Shown here: one piece after another, positions 47,292 through 56,986 of the stretch
Numbering within the stretch: position 1 is the first letter of the stretch
Layout: each line of letters starts with the position of its first letter
Source of the DNA: Davidsoniella eucalypti
Lineage: Eukaryota > Ascomycota > Sordariomycetes > Microascales > Ceratocystidaceae
Reading direction: 5' to 3'
NCBI GenBank assembly: GCA_004009845.1
Contig: RMBW01000106.1
Location: 45,059 to 109,058, forward strand
DNA length: 64,000 nucleotides
Made by a program: the position numbers and the translations under genes
Notes under the pieces: generated by a model
What the model was told of the DNA's origin: nothing
What the model saw: only the letters and a program-made list of their open reading frames with translations
The model's database searches: none

Positions 47292-47535
47292 GGTGCATCA
47301 TGAAATAAATCAATAGATGCGAGAGAATGGACAGCGACATTGGTGATATGTGCTGGTCGCTCTTAAAAACCCACGACGAAGGGGGAAGATTCGTCTTTGG
47401 ACAAAGGGGGAGGTAACTTGAACTCAAAGGTACCCCCCCCCGAGGGCTGTAGGAGGGAAGCTGTGGTCGTATGTTGAGAATTTGGGGCTTAGAAGGCATT
47501 ATAAAGGGACCGCCGAAAGCCGACCGGGACCCTCA
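47292..47535 (-). repeat. 5S-flank duplicate with deleted 5S body
   Basis: This matches the surroundings of the 5S gene at 55,671-56,074 on both sides (GTGCATCA ... GAGAATGGACAGC, and CTGTGGTCGTATGTTGAGAA followed by the TATA-containing upstream segment). Only the first 14 nt of the 5S sequence (read on minus) survive. The remaining ~105 nt of the gene and some 3' flank are missing. Confidence 0.75.
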
Positions 47536-48283
47536 CGTTAGCCTTAGCTACGCTGCTTTTGCTAGGTGATCATCACTTTTCCAATGTCGATGCGTCTCTC
47601 CCTTCGGTCCCTTCCATAAGAACCTATTCTCAGACACTCACTGGCACATCTACCAGTCGGAAAGTAGCAAATGGCTCTCAAATTATGAATTTTACAGGGT
47701 AGTTCCCTGACAAAATTTCCGCTACATCTATCTCTATCAGCACATACTAACAGCCTTCATAGCCTTATCTAGGGTAGCAGAACCATTCAGGCGGCCACTG
47801 ACATGGATCGAAAGAGTGGGTTACACTTTGTCTAAGGTGTACAACTCTATGTCCTACTACTACTACCCTACTAACATCCTGTAAGAAGCGTATTGAGTAG
47901 CTCTAACATGGAGTATCTTTACTAGGCCAAACTTTGAGCAAGCAAGACAACATTACAACTGGCTCCAGATCAGGGAAAAAGCCTAACTAGGGACTGTATT
48001 TTTCCACCACATGACGCATTTAATCATGGCATATAGCCCCCTAGGCTACTTCATAGTCTCGCATTTTGGCCTCTATTTCCTCAATAGTCTTTCTATAGTT
48101 TCTCTGGAGTCTCATATATAACATTTTTCCTTTTAATAGTTCCTTCTTTTAGTAGCATCTAAATTCACTTATTCCACGTCCATACTTGTTTTCATCATAG
48201 TTCTTGTTCTTGTTCTGGTCCAAGTTTTATTTTTTTATTTTTATTATGAATTGCAAGTCTTGTTATAGTAGGCTTGATACAAC

Positions 48284-48332
48284 TTTTTTTTTTTTAATTC
48301 ATTTATCTTATGGAGCTATATAGCTATGAGGA
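48284..48332 (-). mobile_element. Tiny A-tailed retroposon-like insertion, copy 2
   Basis: A 49-bp insert is bracketed by a perfect 10-bp duplication TTGATACAAC (48,274-48,283 and 48,333-48,342). On the minus strand it reads TCCTCATAGCTATATAGCTC, continues CCATAAGATAAATGAATT and ends in about 13 A. It carries the full-length family core. Confidence 0.8.
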
Positions 48333-48734
48333 TTGATACAACCTTTACATTTACGTAATTGGTAACATGCTCATAAACTTTTGTTTTGTTTTTAGTGAAA
48401 GAAAAATAACCTGCTAATCTTGATTTTTTTTAATAGCTATGGAAAATTCAATATTACTGGTTTACGTAGTACTCTTACATATTAAGCTTCTGAGCACCAT
48501 TGGCATCCACTAAACCAACTATCCCTCCACTACTTACTTTATATGGCTTCGTAATGTCCAATGTGTGGATCAAAGATATAAGTCAGTACTACTTTATAAG
48601 AAAAGACAAATCTATTGGATAAGAAGAGAGCTTGAAACAGAGTCCAACTTTGGAAAGTTAGGCACATTTTTAGAATGATGTCTATTCGGTACCGCAAAAC
48701 ATCGTCACAATATTCCAAGCCTTTTACTATAGTT

Positions 48735-48786
48735 TTTAAAACTTTAAATAATTAACCTTATGGAGCTATAGAGCTATGAAGATTGT
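48735..48786 (-). mobile_element. Tiny A-tailed retroposon-like insertion, copy 3
   Basis: A 52-bp insert is bracketed by a perfect 13-bp duplication TTTTACTATAGTT (48,722-48,734 and 48,787-48,799). On the minus strand it begins ACAATCTTCATAGCTCTATA and continues GCTCCATAAGGTTAATTA. Its tail has decayed to TTTAAAGTTTTAAA rather than pure A, suggesting an older insertion. Confidence 0.78.
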
Positions 48787-49072
48787 TTTTACTATAGTTG
48801 TACTGTTTATTTTTGATTCATTTGGTTCATTTTTTCTTCACACAGTGCTCCATATTTCATAGCTCGGGGTTAACGAATATTTTGCTTTGACATATGGCTA
48901 GGATTCATCGGGGGAGACGGTGTCGTCCCGCATACAAAGCTATCGAGTTTGTCGAGCGGAGGAGCGGAGGAATGTGGTAGACGTTAAATATAATCAAATC
49001 ACAGGCTAGGATTCATCCCCATAACTTCTTGGACAATTTCTTACATAACATCTACATGATTAAGGCGATGCC

Positions 49073-49119
49073 ATCTTCATAGCTCTATAGCTCCATAAGA
49101 TAAATGAATTAAAAAAAAA
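49073..49119 (+). mobile_element. Tiny A-tailed retroposon-like insertion, copy 4
   Basis: A 47-bp insert on the plus strand is bracketed by a perfect 11-bp duplication AAGGCGATGCC (49,062-49,072 and 49,120-49,130). It reads ATCTTCATAGCTCTATAGCT, then CCATAAGATAAATGAATT and an uninterrupted A tail. It is the cleanest copy and therefore probably among the youngest. Confidence 0.82.
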
Positions 49120-50281
49120 AAGGCGATGCCGATTTTCAATGTCACACCATCAAGGGTATGATATATTCCCTCAGTGTGGAAGTACCAAGATTCAAGCCCT
49201 TTGATTCCAGAGCAATCAATGTATCAAGATCTCTTCCCCGTATGTAGTTTGGCCCTTGTGAGGTTGAGAATAGTAGACCAGTCAACTTTCTTCACAGTTC
49301 TACATTTTAGCAAAAATGTCCATGTTTGTATTTTTATTTTCCCTCAAGTTTTGTTTTGGATTTTTTGTACATATCTACATCTTTTAGTGCAGCTAAAGAG
49401 AATAGTTATGCTAAGCACTTACTATTTTAGATTCTTGGTATCTACTAGTTATTTAGTGCTCCTTTTTCTTTCCAGTTTGGGTTGTTGAATAAGGTGGTTG
49501 GTCTTGTTTAGAACCACATTCTATTCTTGTATTATCTAAGTGACCCTTTTCTGATCTGTGTCATTCCAGGGTATCACAGTCAACATACCAGGTAGTAAGA
49601 TCAACACAAGATCTATCCAACAACCAATTTGCATCTCTTTGAACTGTTGCTTCTTATCAATGCTGCCAACCTACCAGATCGGTAGGGTTAGGGTTAAGCC
49701 CGGTTAACTCCGGTGATGATGTTTATGGGTTGACCTTTCCAAGTGCTTGGGGTGATCAGCATGGGCCATATCTAGTTATCTCTCTTTTGTTATAACTTGT
49801 ACAACCTTGAATGTAGTTACTCGGCTCATGGCCTATAAAGACCCCAAGCTTCTCTAAAGACCATAGCGTCGTTCCGGACTTGATGTAACTAGTCTTTGCC
49901 TACATGTAGATACAATTATCCTTGTTGAAAGGCCTGTAATGTGCCTTTGCTTTTATCTACGTATTACATCTTACTGGTTGGGTATGTGGTGATATGTATA
50001 TCAAAGCTTTTTGCATCGTGCATCAGCACATAGACGTATTGAAAGGGGCTCTTGAGAAGAAGGGGAGATGATGTAGACAAAAAGAAGACTCGCCTCAGCC
50101 TAAGAAACAAGATATAAGTATCACGACATGTCCGTTCGTTTACTCACTATTTTGGATCTTACTCTTACCACCTTCACCATCACCCTCACCTCTCTCTCTC
50201 TCCACTCTTACTATCCTTGATACAGCTCTGCCAACTCTATAGTATCATCCCTTCATCACCTTATCTTCTCGCCCTATCACC

Positions 50282-51025
50282 ATGAGATCCTTCAGTGTCC
50301 TCACTCTCTGTGCTCTGGCCTCCAGCGCTGCTGTTCCGACCGTGAACCTGGGCCCTGACACTATTTCTGCAGATGTTCAGAAGCGCACCAATAAAGTTCC
50401 TCTGGAAGACATCACCTTCAACATCAAGACAAATGCTGTGTCTGAAGATGGCCAAGAGGAGGAGATAACTTTCAGTGCCAAGGACCACCCTCACCTATTT
50501 TCTCGTGGTGATAACTATGATTCGGTATATGATGCTTCCCCTGTTGAGTTTAGTCATGGAAGTTCATACTACTTTAGGCTATGCACACCGGTGGGCGAAG
50601 ATTACCAGGCCTGGCACCCTGTGATTGCTAGCATTGTTGATGAGACCGGTTGCAACAACATCGGTCTACTTGTTGGCAAGGTTGATAGGTACTACAACAG
50701 CTTCAGTGGTACCTACTACCAAGTCCGCCAGAGGAATGATGATGACACCTGGTACTTGGCTGAATCCGGTTATAGTGCTAGCTCCGCAAAGCGGTAAGTC
50801 TGATTATATGCCCTTATAGTTTTGAGTTTGTATGACAGTATGTACTAACTTTACCTTTACAGTGTGACTTGGGGTGGTGAAACCACTTCCGATCTGATTT
50901 CTGATGACAGTATTGAGTCGTTCTCCAACACCTGGATTGAAAGAGCGGGACACAAATTTGACTACACTTACAACGACCTGACCTACTACAATTGGATGGC
51001 TGAAAGACTTTGGCCCAGTGAATAA
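50282..51025 (+). CDS. Small secreted protein with Kex2-type propeptide
   Basis: Two exons, 50282-50793 and 50863-51025 (GTAAGT donor, TTTACAG acceptor), give 224 residues. Residues 1-17 (MRSFSVLTLCALASSAA) form a standard signal peptide. A KR dibasic site at residues 34-35 suggests propeptide removal in the Golgi. The mature part has two cysteines (RLC ... TGCNN), probably one disulfide, and is rich in Tyr, Asp and Ser (YYNSFSGTYYQVRQRNDDDT). No family is recognised. A secreted, cysteine-poor, orphan protein isolated in a repeat-rich region has the profile of an effector candidate, but host association is not shown by the sequence. Confidence 0.72.
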
Positions 51026-53219
51026 AGTTTTCATAGCTAGCAATGTCAAGCTGTAGCACCGTGGAGTTAGAAATGGTGCTACACAGGCATTTACCATATC
51101 ACATAGCCTCTGTGCTCTTCATAGTTTCGCATTTTTATCTCATGGCCTAGTCTTCCAGTCAAGTTCGACCTCCCCAAGGCTTTGACTTGTCTACTTGGCT
51201 CAAATCCTATTTTGTTGTCGTTTTTGGTTTTTAATATTAGATATATGTTCTCATTTACAATCACCTGACCCCATGATGACCTGTCGTTTCATTTATACCA
51301 TAATCATACTAGGTTTGTAAGTTGGTAAAGATATATACCGTAGACAAGTAAGTGTATGTATTTTATATAGTACAAGATTTGGCACCCTGTTTGCCGATTA
51401 AATATGACATATTTGTCAACCATCAAGGCCGGTTGAGTTTGCCATGTTTGGCAATCACTAACTAACCCTAGCGCATATCAAAACACAACAGCTGGTTTTG
51501 CTGGTCAATAAATATACTATTCTTGAAATAAAGACATACAATATGGCTACGCCCCTGCTTCTTGGGAGGACGTAACCAGTAAGAGCCTACGGTAAATCTT
51601 TGTCACAACTAGTGAAAAGGAAAAGGAAATACAAAGGCCGGGAGATACAGTATTGAAAACTGAAAATTGTTCAGCAAGTCAACTAAAGTCACTTACTTAG
51701 CTGCCAAAATACTACCAAAACAGGCCTTGAACCTTTTCTGTCCTTTTACCCAAATTGACATTGGAGGTAACAATTTAGACACAAGATTGAAAGAGTATTA
51801 TATTTCGTGTTATATTACACTTTAACACGACTACCTCCACTAAAAATAAGAGTCAATCTTTATACACAGAGCATGTTGCACTTGTTATACACTACACAAC
51901 TCATTCGGGACATCAATGTAAGAGAAAGTGTTGCTGGCTAGACCTTAGTACACACAGCCTGAGAACCTAGAATGAACATATTGGGCTTCTCAGGTCTGGC
52001 TATATAAGTAAGAACAGACATCTCTCATAGATAATCATTAATCTAGCTCTGAAGCATCCAGTCAAAAATTGCTATAAATTCTAGTCTGTCAGTACATTCC
52101 CATTTAATTGTTCACTCTCTCAAATTGAACTTCCACTCTTGCAGTCCGATGAAGTCAAAAATCAAAGACGACTTTGAACTACCAACAACACAATCAAACA
52201 AAGTCTATTCAGTAAGTTCTTAGGCCTTCTTAAACGATAAAACTACAGGTTTTCTCGAACACATTTGCTAGCTTATCAGAGTCGATATGTCATAGGTCTC
52301 TGGAACTCAGTACTGTCTTGTAGTTTTACCTTCTTGAGTACCTAATTCCATAGCTCTAATTAAGTCTTGATACGTCCTTCCATCATTACGTATGAATATA
52401 ATAGCATGGATTTCTGTTCTTGGTGTATCGACCCAAATGGCGGCATTAGGGGCAACAAAAACTCCATGTCAATACAAGGACTATTTCTGTCACTTGAATT
52501 TTTGTAGATTCTTGTATTGCCTTTGTAGTCTTTCTCAATAATATTAGGAAGGATATAACTTGTAAGAATCAGAGCGTTTCGAATTGGGTTGAACTCATTG
52601 TGCAACATTTCGTTTATGTTGGAAATTAGAAGTTTGATATCACAATAAAAATTGGCCATCAAAAGGGTCAAGGTGGTACTTAGCTCTAGCCCCATAAAAT
52701 ATGATGTGCTCACTTAGTCTTCGAAAGCTGCTAGCTGGTAAAGTGCCATATATTCCTTATTTCTTTTGTACTACAAGGTCATTTTCAATCGAGATATCAA
52801 GATAGTTTTTGTTTCAATTTTTTTTTAATATAGAATACATCATCCATTATATTCCTCATCAATCATATGATGGTGCGCTCTGGCTGAGTCTGATGTTGAT
52901 ATCTTCAACATCGATAATGGTAGGACCATTGAAACGATCATGCCGGCAGCTGATGCTCTGGCTTTAGCAGAGGAAGACTGGGGTTTATGTTCTCGTTTTT
53001 TCTTTTGGGAGGTTTCGGTTACACTTTTACATATTCTCTGTGGGTTTTGAATCCATTTTGAAAGCTTTTGGTATATAATGTATATATGCCCAACACTTGC
53101 ATTTTCATAGCTCTATAGCTCTATATCTCCATACTAGACCTACTTCTGGCTGTGATAAATTTATAGACGACAATTCAACTATAAAGATAAATCTTCATCG
53201 AGATGGACAATATTTAGTA
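51026..53219. other. AT-rich intergenic region
   Basis: No supported gene. A 117-codon minus-strand frame at 52,360-52,713 looks somewhat protein-like (a hydrophobic mid-part), but it has no recognisable domain or start evidence and may be transposon-derived. Near 53,106 a fragment CATAGCTCTATAGCT resembles the tiny element core but lacks the tail and duplication. Confidence 0.35.
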
Positions 53220-53224
53220 TGGTA

Positions 53225-53640
53225 TAACTATATTAAGATTGTCACAGCAACATTAGTGTGTCCTGGGACCCATCTGATGCCACCGACTAGTCATGGAGTA
53301 AGCTGCGGATCTTGTTGACGGCCTCTTGAGAGGTTCCATTCTTACCAGCCCTATTGGAGATGCGTTGTGCAACACCCAAATTGTCAAGGCACAGATACTG
53401 ACACAAACTAGGAGGGACAATGGCGAACAATCTAGGAAGAGAAGACAACCGGGCCTTAGCCCCTGACAGATACAGACTGCCTGCATCGGGAGGAGCATGC
53501 TTGGTGGCCGCTTGGACTGCATTGTCTGCAGCAATAGCCTCTGCATCAGTGCCACATGAACCTAGACCTTCACAGAGTTTGATGCCGCCATAAAGGACTG
53601 CCCAACCTGCCCCTGTTCTGCCCTTCTCAACACTTGAGAT
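53225..53640 (-). pseudogene. Non-LTR retrotransposon RNase H fragment (decayed)
   Basis: On the minus strand the frame GGIKLCEGLGSCG continues through DAEAIAADNAVQAATKHA, then YLCLDNLGVAQRISNRAG and SQEAVNKIRSLLHD, where it hits a stop. Two bases into the next frame follows GGIRWVPGHTNVAV. The order DAEAIAA ... DN ... SQE...IR.LL ... I.WVPGH is the RNase H domain carried by Tad/I-type LINE polymerases. Flanking reverse transcriptase is absent, and the stop and frameshift show decay. The GC content is clearly higher than its surroundings. Confidence 0.75.
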
Positions 53641-53774
53641 GCAAGGTATAAATATTGGTGCTATGACATAAATGCATCAGTGGCATGAAAGATAGACAGG
53701 ATTGGGGCACTGAAATAGGGCAGCATAGTTAATTAACAGGCTAGTGTATGTTATGAACTATGACAGACAATCAA

Positions 53775-54620
53775 TAATTATAGACATGGTATGAAATAGA
53801 GATTGTTTGATTGTGATGTGATATAGTGAGTTGAGTTTAGAAATGAAATTGAAAAGAGTATCACTCGATAGGGTTATTACAGAATAGATGTAGTGTGAGT
53901 AGAAAAATAAGAGCCTTGTCAAATCATAGTTGACATGAATAGAGAATAAGATAGTGTAATATGTTAATTAAGAAGAAAGGTATCATGTAAGTATATTGGG
54001 CCATTAAATTAGACAAACATCAAATTGTGAGCAAGTTTAGTCTACAATTGTGCTGGCTTAAGTCACGATGATGATGTAAAGCTTCAGTTAACATCCCAAA
54101 TGCTACTTCTTACAAGCAAAGAGTAGCATGAGGAAGGTTAGAAATATGTACTTAAAAAGCTATAGCCAGTTTTTTATAGCTCAAAGAGGGGCACAGTATG
54201 GCAATTCATGAAAAAAGGACAATAGAACAAGATCAAGAACTACCCAAAGGGAGATTTTGATCAAGGTATCAAGAAGAGTCATGTGATTTGATATCAGAAG
54301 TACAGAGCAGCAATAGCGTGGTATCATTTGTAATAATAATAGATACATAAGGCAATACCGTACATAAAGGTAAAGGTGGATAGTTTGAGTTTGTAAGAAA
54401 TAGGCTGAAACAAAACATTGGACGGGCTTCAAGCACGCTAGAAGAAGCCATTAGTGGGCTCAAGATACGCTATAGGGTTGAATTAGTGTTTGTAGATTTA
54501 GAAATAAGGTGTCTGTAAGTAACCTCAAGCTAAACATCTTGATAGCTCTATAGCTCCATAATATTACTGAATTAAAAAATAATAATAATTGAATAATCAA
54601 ACAAAATTAGAAAATGAAGT
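53775..54620 (+). repeat. Dispersed 0.8-kb repeat, copy B
   Basis: Second copy of the repeat at 45,851-46,668. Near its 3' end it includes the segment ATCTTGATAGCTCTATAGCT followed by CCATAATATTACTGAATT and an A/T-rich tail (about 54,537-54,590). This is the same order of motifs as the tiny A-tailed elements. It has no long coding frame on the plus strand. It lies just downstream of the LINE RNase H fragment, which points the other way. Confidence 0.8.
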
Positions 54621-55670
54621 TAATTCGTACTCTTAGTATACTATTGTTATATTTATTGGGATTTCTACTATATAAAGCAAGTATCTAGGTACACTAGAGA
54701 AAGTTAGTAAACAAGTATAGTTAGCCAAACAAGATAATATGACAAGCATCCAATACATTACTGCATTACAGTACAATAGCTAGAACAGACACTCACTTGC
54801 TATATCTATCTATATAATAATAGTGAGTGCTATTGAAAATAGAAATAAGATGCAAAGAATTTGGGAGGATAAAGATAGTATATGTAAGTATTACTATGTA
54901 TTTCAATTAAGTTCTTTACTTGTGAGAAGAATGACAAGACTAATATAGCATTTCAAATTATGAACAGCTTTAGGTACCGATACCATTAGAACAGCATGAC
55001 ATTAGGTGGTTGGGATTTAGCGCTCACATGATTGAGAAAACAACAAGTGACACAGTTGGTGTTTTAATATTAAACTTACATAGTAATTACTTTCTGTAGT
55101 ATCGGCAGGATATATTGATAAGTACATAATTCCCGAGTTACAAAGCAAGTTGAGATCGTGGCTAAAATATAAGAGCAAAGACCAAGATTATTGAGAGAAT
55201 GTTCTACATAGACAAGTAAGAAGAATGGTAGTAGTAAAATCAGCAATGATCAATGGCTTACAGTAAGTTATGTACGTAGTTATAAAGTAATGTTGCATTG
55301 CAAGGGAAATGTCATAATGTAAGACGTATAAATATGGGCAGGAATATAGGCGATGGTAGAGCTTCTAACGTGATGCTAACATTAAGAACAAAGATTGTAG
55401 AGAGCAAGCATTAGCAGTAGGTTGTTAAAAAGGGTTTAATAAACGCTGGGTTGTGTTATTGAGTATCAAGAGAAGAGTAGATTGGTTAATTAACAGAGAA
55501 AGAGTTATGGATAAGTCACAACTGCACCCTAGGCGATTGGGAAATGATGGTATAATCAGTCACTGAAGTATAGTTCTTTAGATAGTGCAAATGTTGGCTT
55601 TTAAGGTTATCGAAGAAATGATGTTATTGTCAGCCAGTAAGATAGGACAATTCATCGAGTGCCTCAAGTT
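54621..55670. other. AT-rich decayed repeat-like DNA
   Basis: About 1 kb, poor in C and rich in TA steps, with no open frames. It resembles mutated (RIP-like) transposon sequence, but no family can be named. Confidence 0.3.
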
Positions 55671-56074
55671 GGGTGCATCAAAAATGGAAAAAAGAAAGCG
55701 AGAATGGACAGCAGCGTTGGGATCATGTGCTGGTCTCTCTTGAAAATCCACGACGAAGTGGAAAAGTTTGTCTTTAGACGTGGGGGGGGGGGGGGGTACC
55801 GTGAACTCACAGTACGGAGGTTGTATACGGCGTCATGGATATGATGTAAGAATTATGGAAAACTACAGCAAAAAAGGTGCACAAAAACCAAAAAGACATA
55901 CAACACCCGGTATTCCCACGTGGTCACCCACCGTAGTACTAATCGAGCGCTTGATAGTTTAACTAGGGGAGAGCGGACGGGATCCCGTGCTTTCTATCAG
56001 CTGTGGTCGTATGTTGAGAATTTGGGGCTTAGAAGGCATTATAAAGGAACCGCGGAAAGCCGACCGGGACCCTC
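55671..56074 (-). repeat. 5S-containing duplicated segment
   Basis: The complete member of the duplication paired with 47,292-47,535. It includes a 16-G run at about 55,782-55,797, the 5S gene and its upstream TATA region. The two copies share outer flanks on both sides, indicating segmental duplication or transposition of a 5S unit. Confidence 0.7.
55896..56014 (-). rRNA. 5S ribosomal RNA gene (dispersed)
   Basis: A 119-nt gene on the minus strand beginning ACATACGACCACAGCTGATA and ending GGGTGTTGTATGT; the 5' and 3' ends pair (ACATAC/GTATGT). Conserved 5S elements seen include GAAAGCACGGGATCCCGTCC, TAGTTAAACTATCAAGCGC and GGTGGGTGACCACGTGGGAA. A CTTTTTGGTTTTTG terminator follows directly. 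A TTATAAA box lies about 26-31 nt upstream (plus 56,039-56,045), as in filamentous ascomycetes with dispersed, TATA-assisted 5S genes. It appears intact and may be transcribed. Confidence 0.9.
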
Positions 56075-56927
56075 CGTGTCAACGGCCGGTAGCATCTCGG
56101 ACTCGCTCTTCTTGACTTTTGTGGACCGGCCACCTGTACACGAAACAAAAGATTGCCACTCTTTTTGTCGTATTCTGCCGAAAGTGCCTTTTGGTTCTCT
56201 CAAGTCTTAATAACTTTCAACTTCAAATTCTCAATGCGCTCCTTCACGCGCTTGATATCTTGCTCGTAAATGGCATTTTGTGCTTCTGAAGTAACATCCC
56301 GTTGTAAATCAGCCTGCTGGTGGACATTTACAAAGCCATTGATGGCGGCAATGAAGAGCCATTACTTTGAACTCTCATTACTAAGTAGATTCTGCAGCCC
56401 AAAGTGTGCTTTGGTATTCTTTGAGGAAGATAGTAAGATAGAAATGAAAAATAAAACGGTGATGCTGGATTCCGTTAGAACAACATTGAAAACAAAATGG
56501 GAAGAATTTTGGTGTTAGGGAAGACAAAACTGCAGGCTGAATATTTATTCTGTATAGTCAGCTCCCAAATGGGCAACTTCCATATTCAGATAGTAGTAAA
56601 AGAAAGACAAAAAAACGCGCAATTACTCAAAAGAACATGAGAAAAGTATCGCTGGTACCACACAAATTAGCCCAACTTCTGCTAGGCTAGCATCAACTAC
56701 AACAATCAGTAAACTATGTTAATAGATAAAGCGCTATTTATGTATGATATATACTTCTATTGAAGCGATGAATGAGAGAGTCTTGCAATATGATTATGAC
56801 TAGAATGCAACCCCAAGCCATAGGCAGCAACCTGTCCTTGGTGTCATTATCCATCTCACGTGACTCGTCATGTGACGGTATATCAGCTGCTATAAGGGTT
56901 GCCAAATATGTGTTTGTACTACAAGTT
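56075..56927. other. Intergenic, no supported gene
   Basis: An 82-codon frame at 56,270-56,518 and shorter frames are not convincing. Nothing else is recognised before the tiny insertion at 56,928. Confidence 0.35.
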
Positions 56928-56975
56928 TTTATTTTTAATTCATTAATCTTATGGAGCTATAGAGCTATGCAGATA
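56928..56975 (-). mobile_element. Tiny A-tailed retroposon-like insertion, copy 5
   Basis: A 48-bp insert is bracketed by a perfect 11-bp duplication TACTACAAGTT (56,917-56,927 and 56,976-56,986). On the minus strand it reads TATCTGCATAGCTCTATAGC, then TCCATAAGATTAATGAATTA and a short A-rich tail (AAAATAAA). Confidence 0.8.
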
Positions 56976-56986
56976 TACTACAAGTT

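Larger units (their letters stand above)
46669..50281. other. Repeat-rich intergenic region
   Basis: 3.6 kb without a supported gene. It contains the 5S-flank duplicate (47,292-47,535) and three tiny A-tailed insertions (48.3, 48.7 and 49.1 kb). A short (TTAGGG)2-like stretch lies at about 49,684. The GC-richer part (46.8-47.3 kb) has no recognised RNA. Confidence 0.45.

Noticed and set aside
49683..49696. Interstitial telomere repeat (TAGGGTTAGGGTT)
   Set aside because: Only two units, which is within chance in this composition; no evidence of a chromosome end.
53100..53135. Sixth tiny A-tailed element (CATAGCTCTATAGCT match)
   Set aside because: Lacks the A tail, the AAGATAAATGAATT part and any direct repeat; at best a relic.
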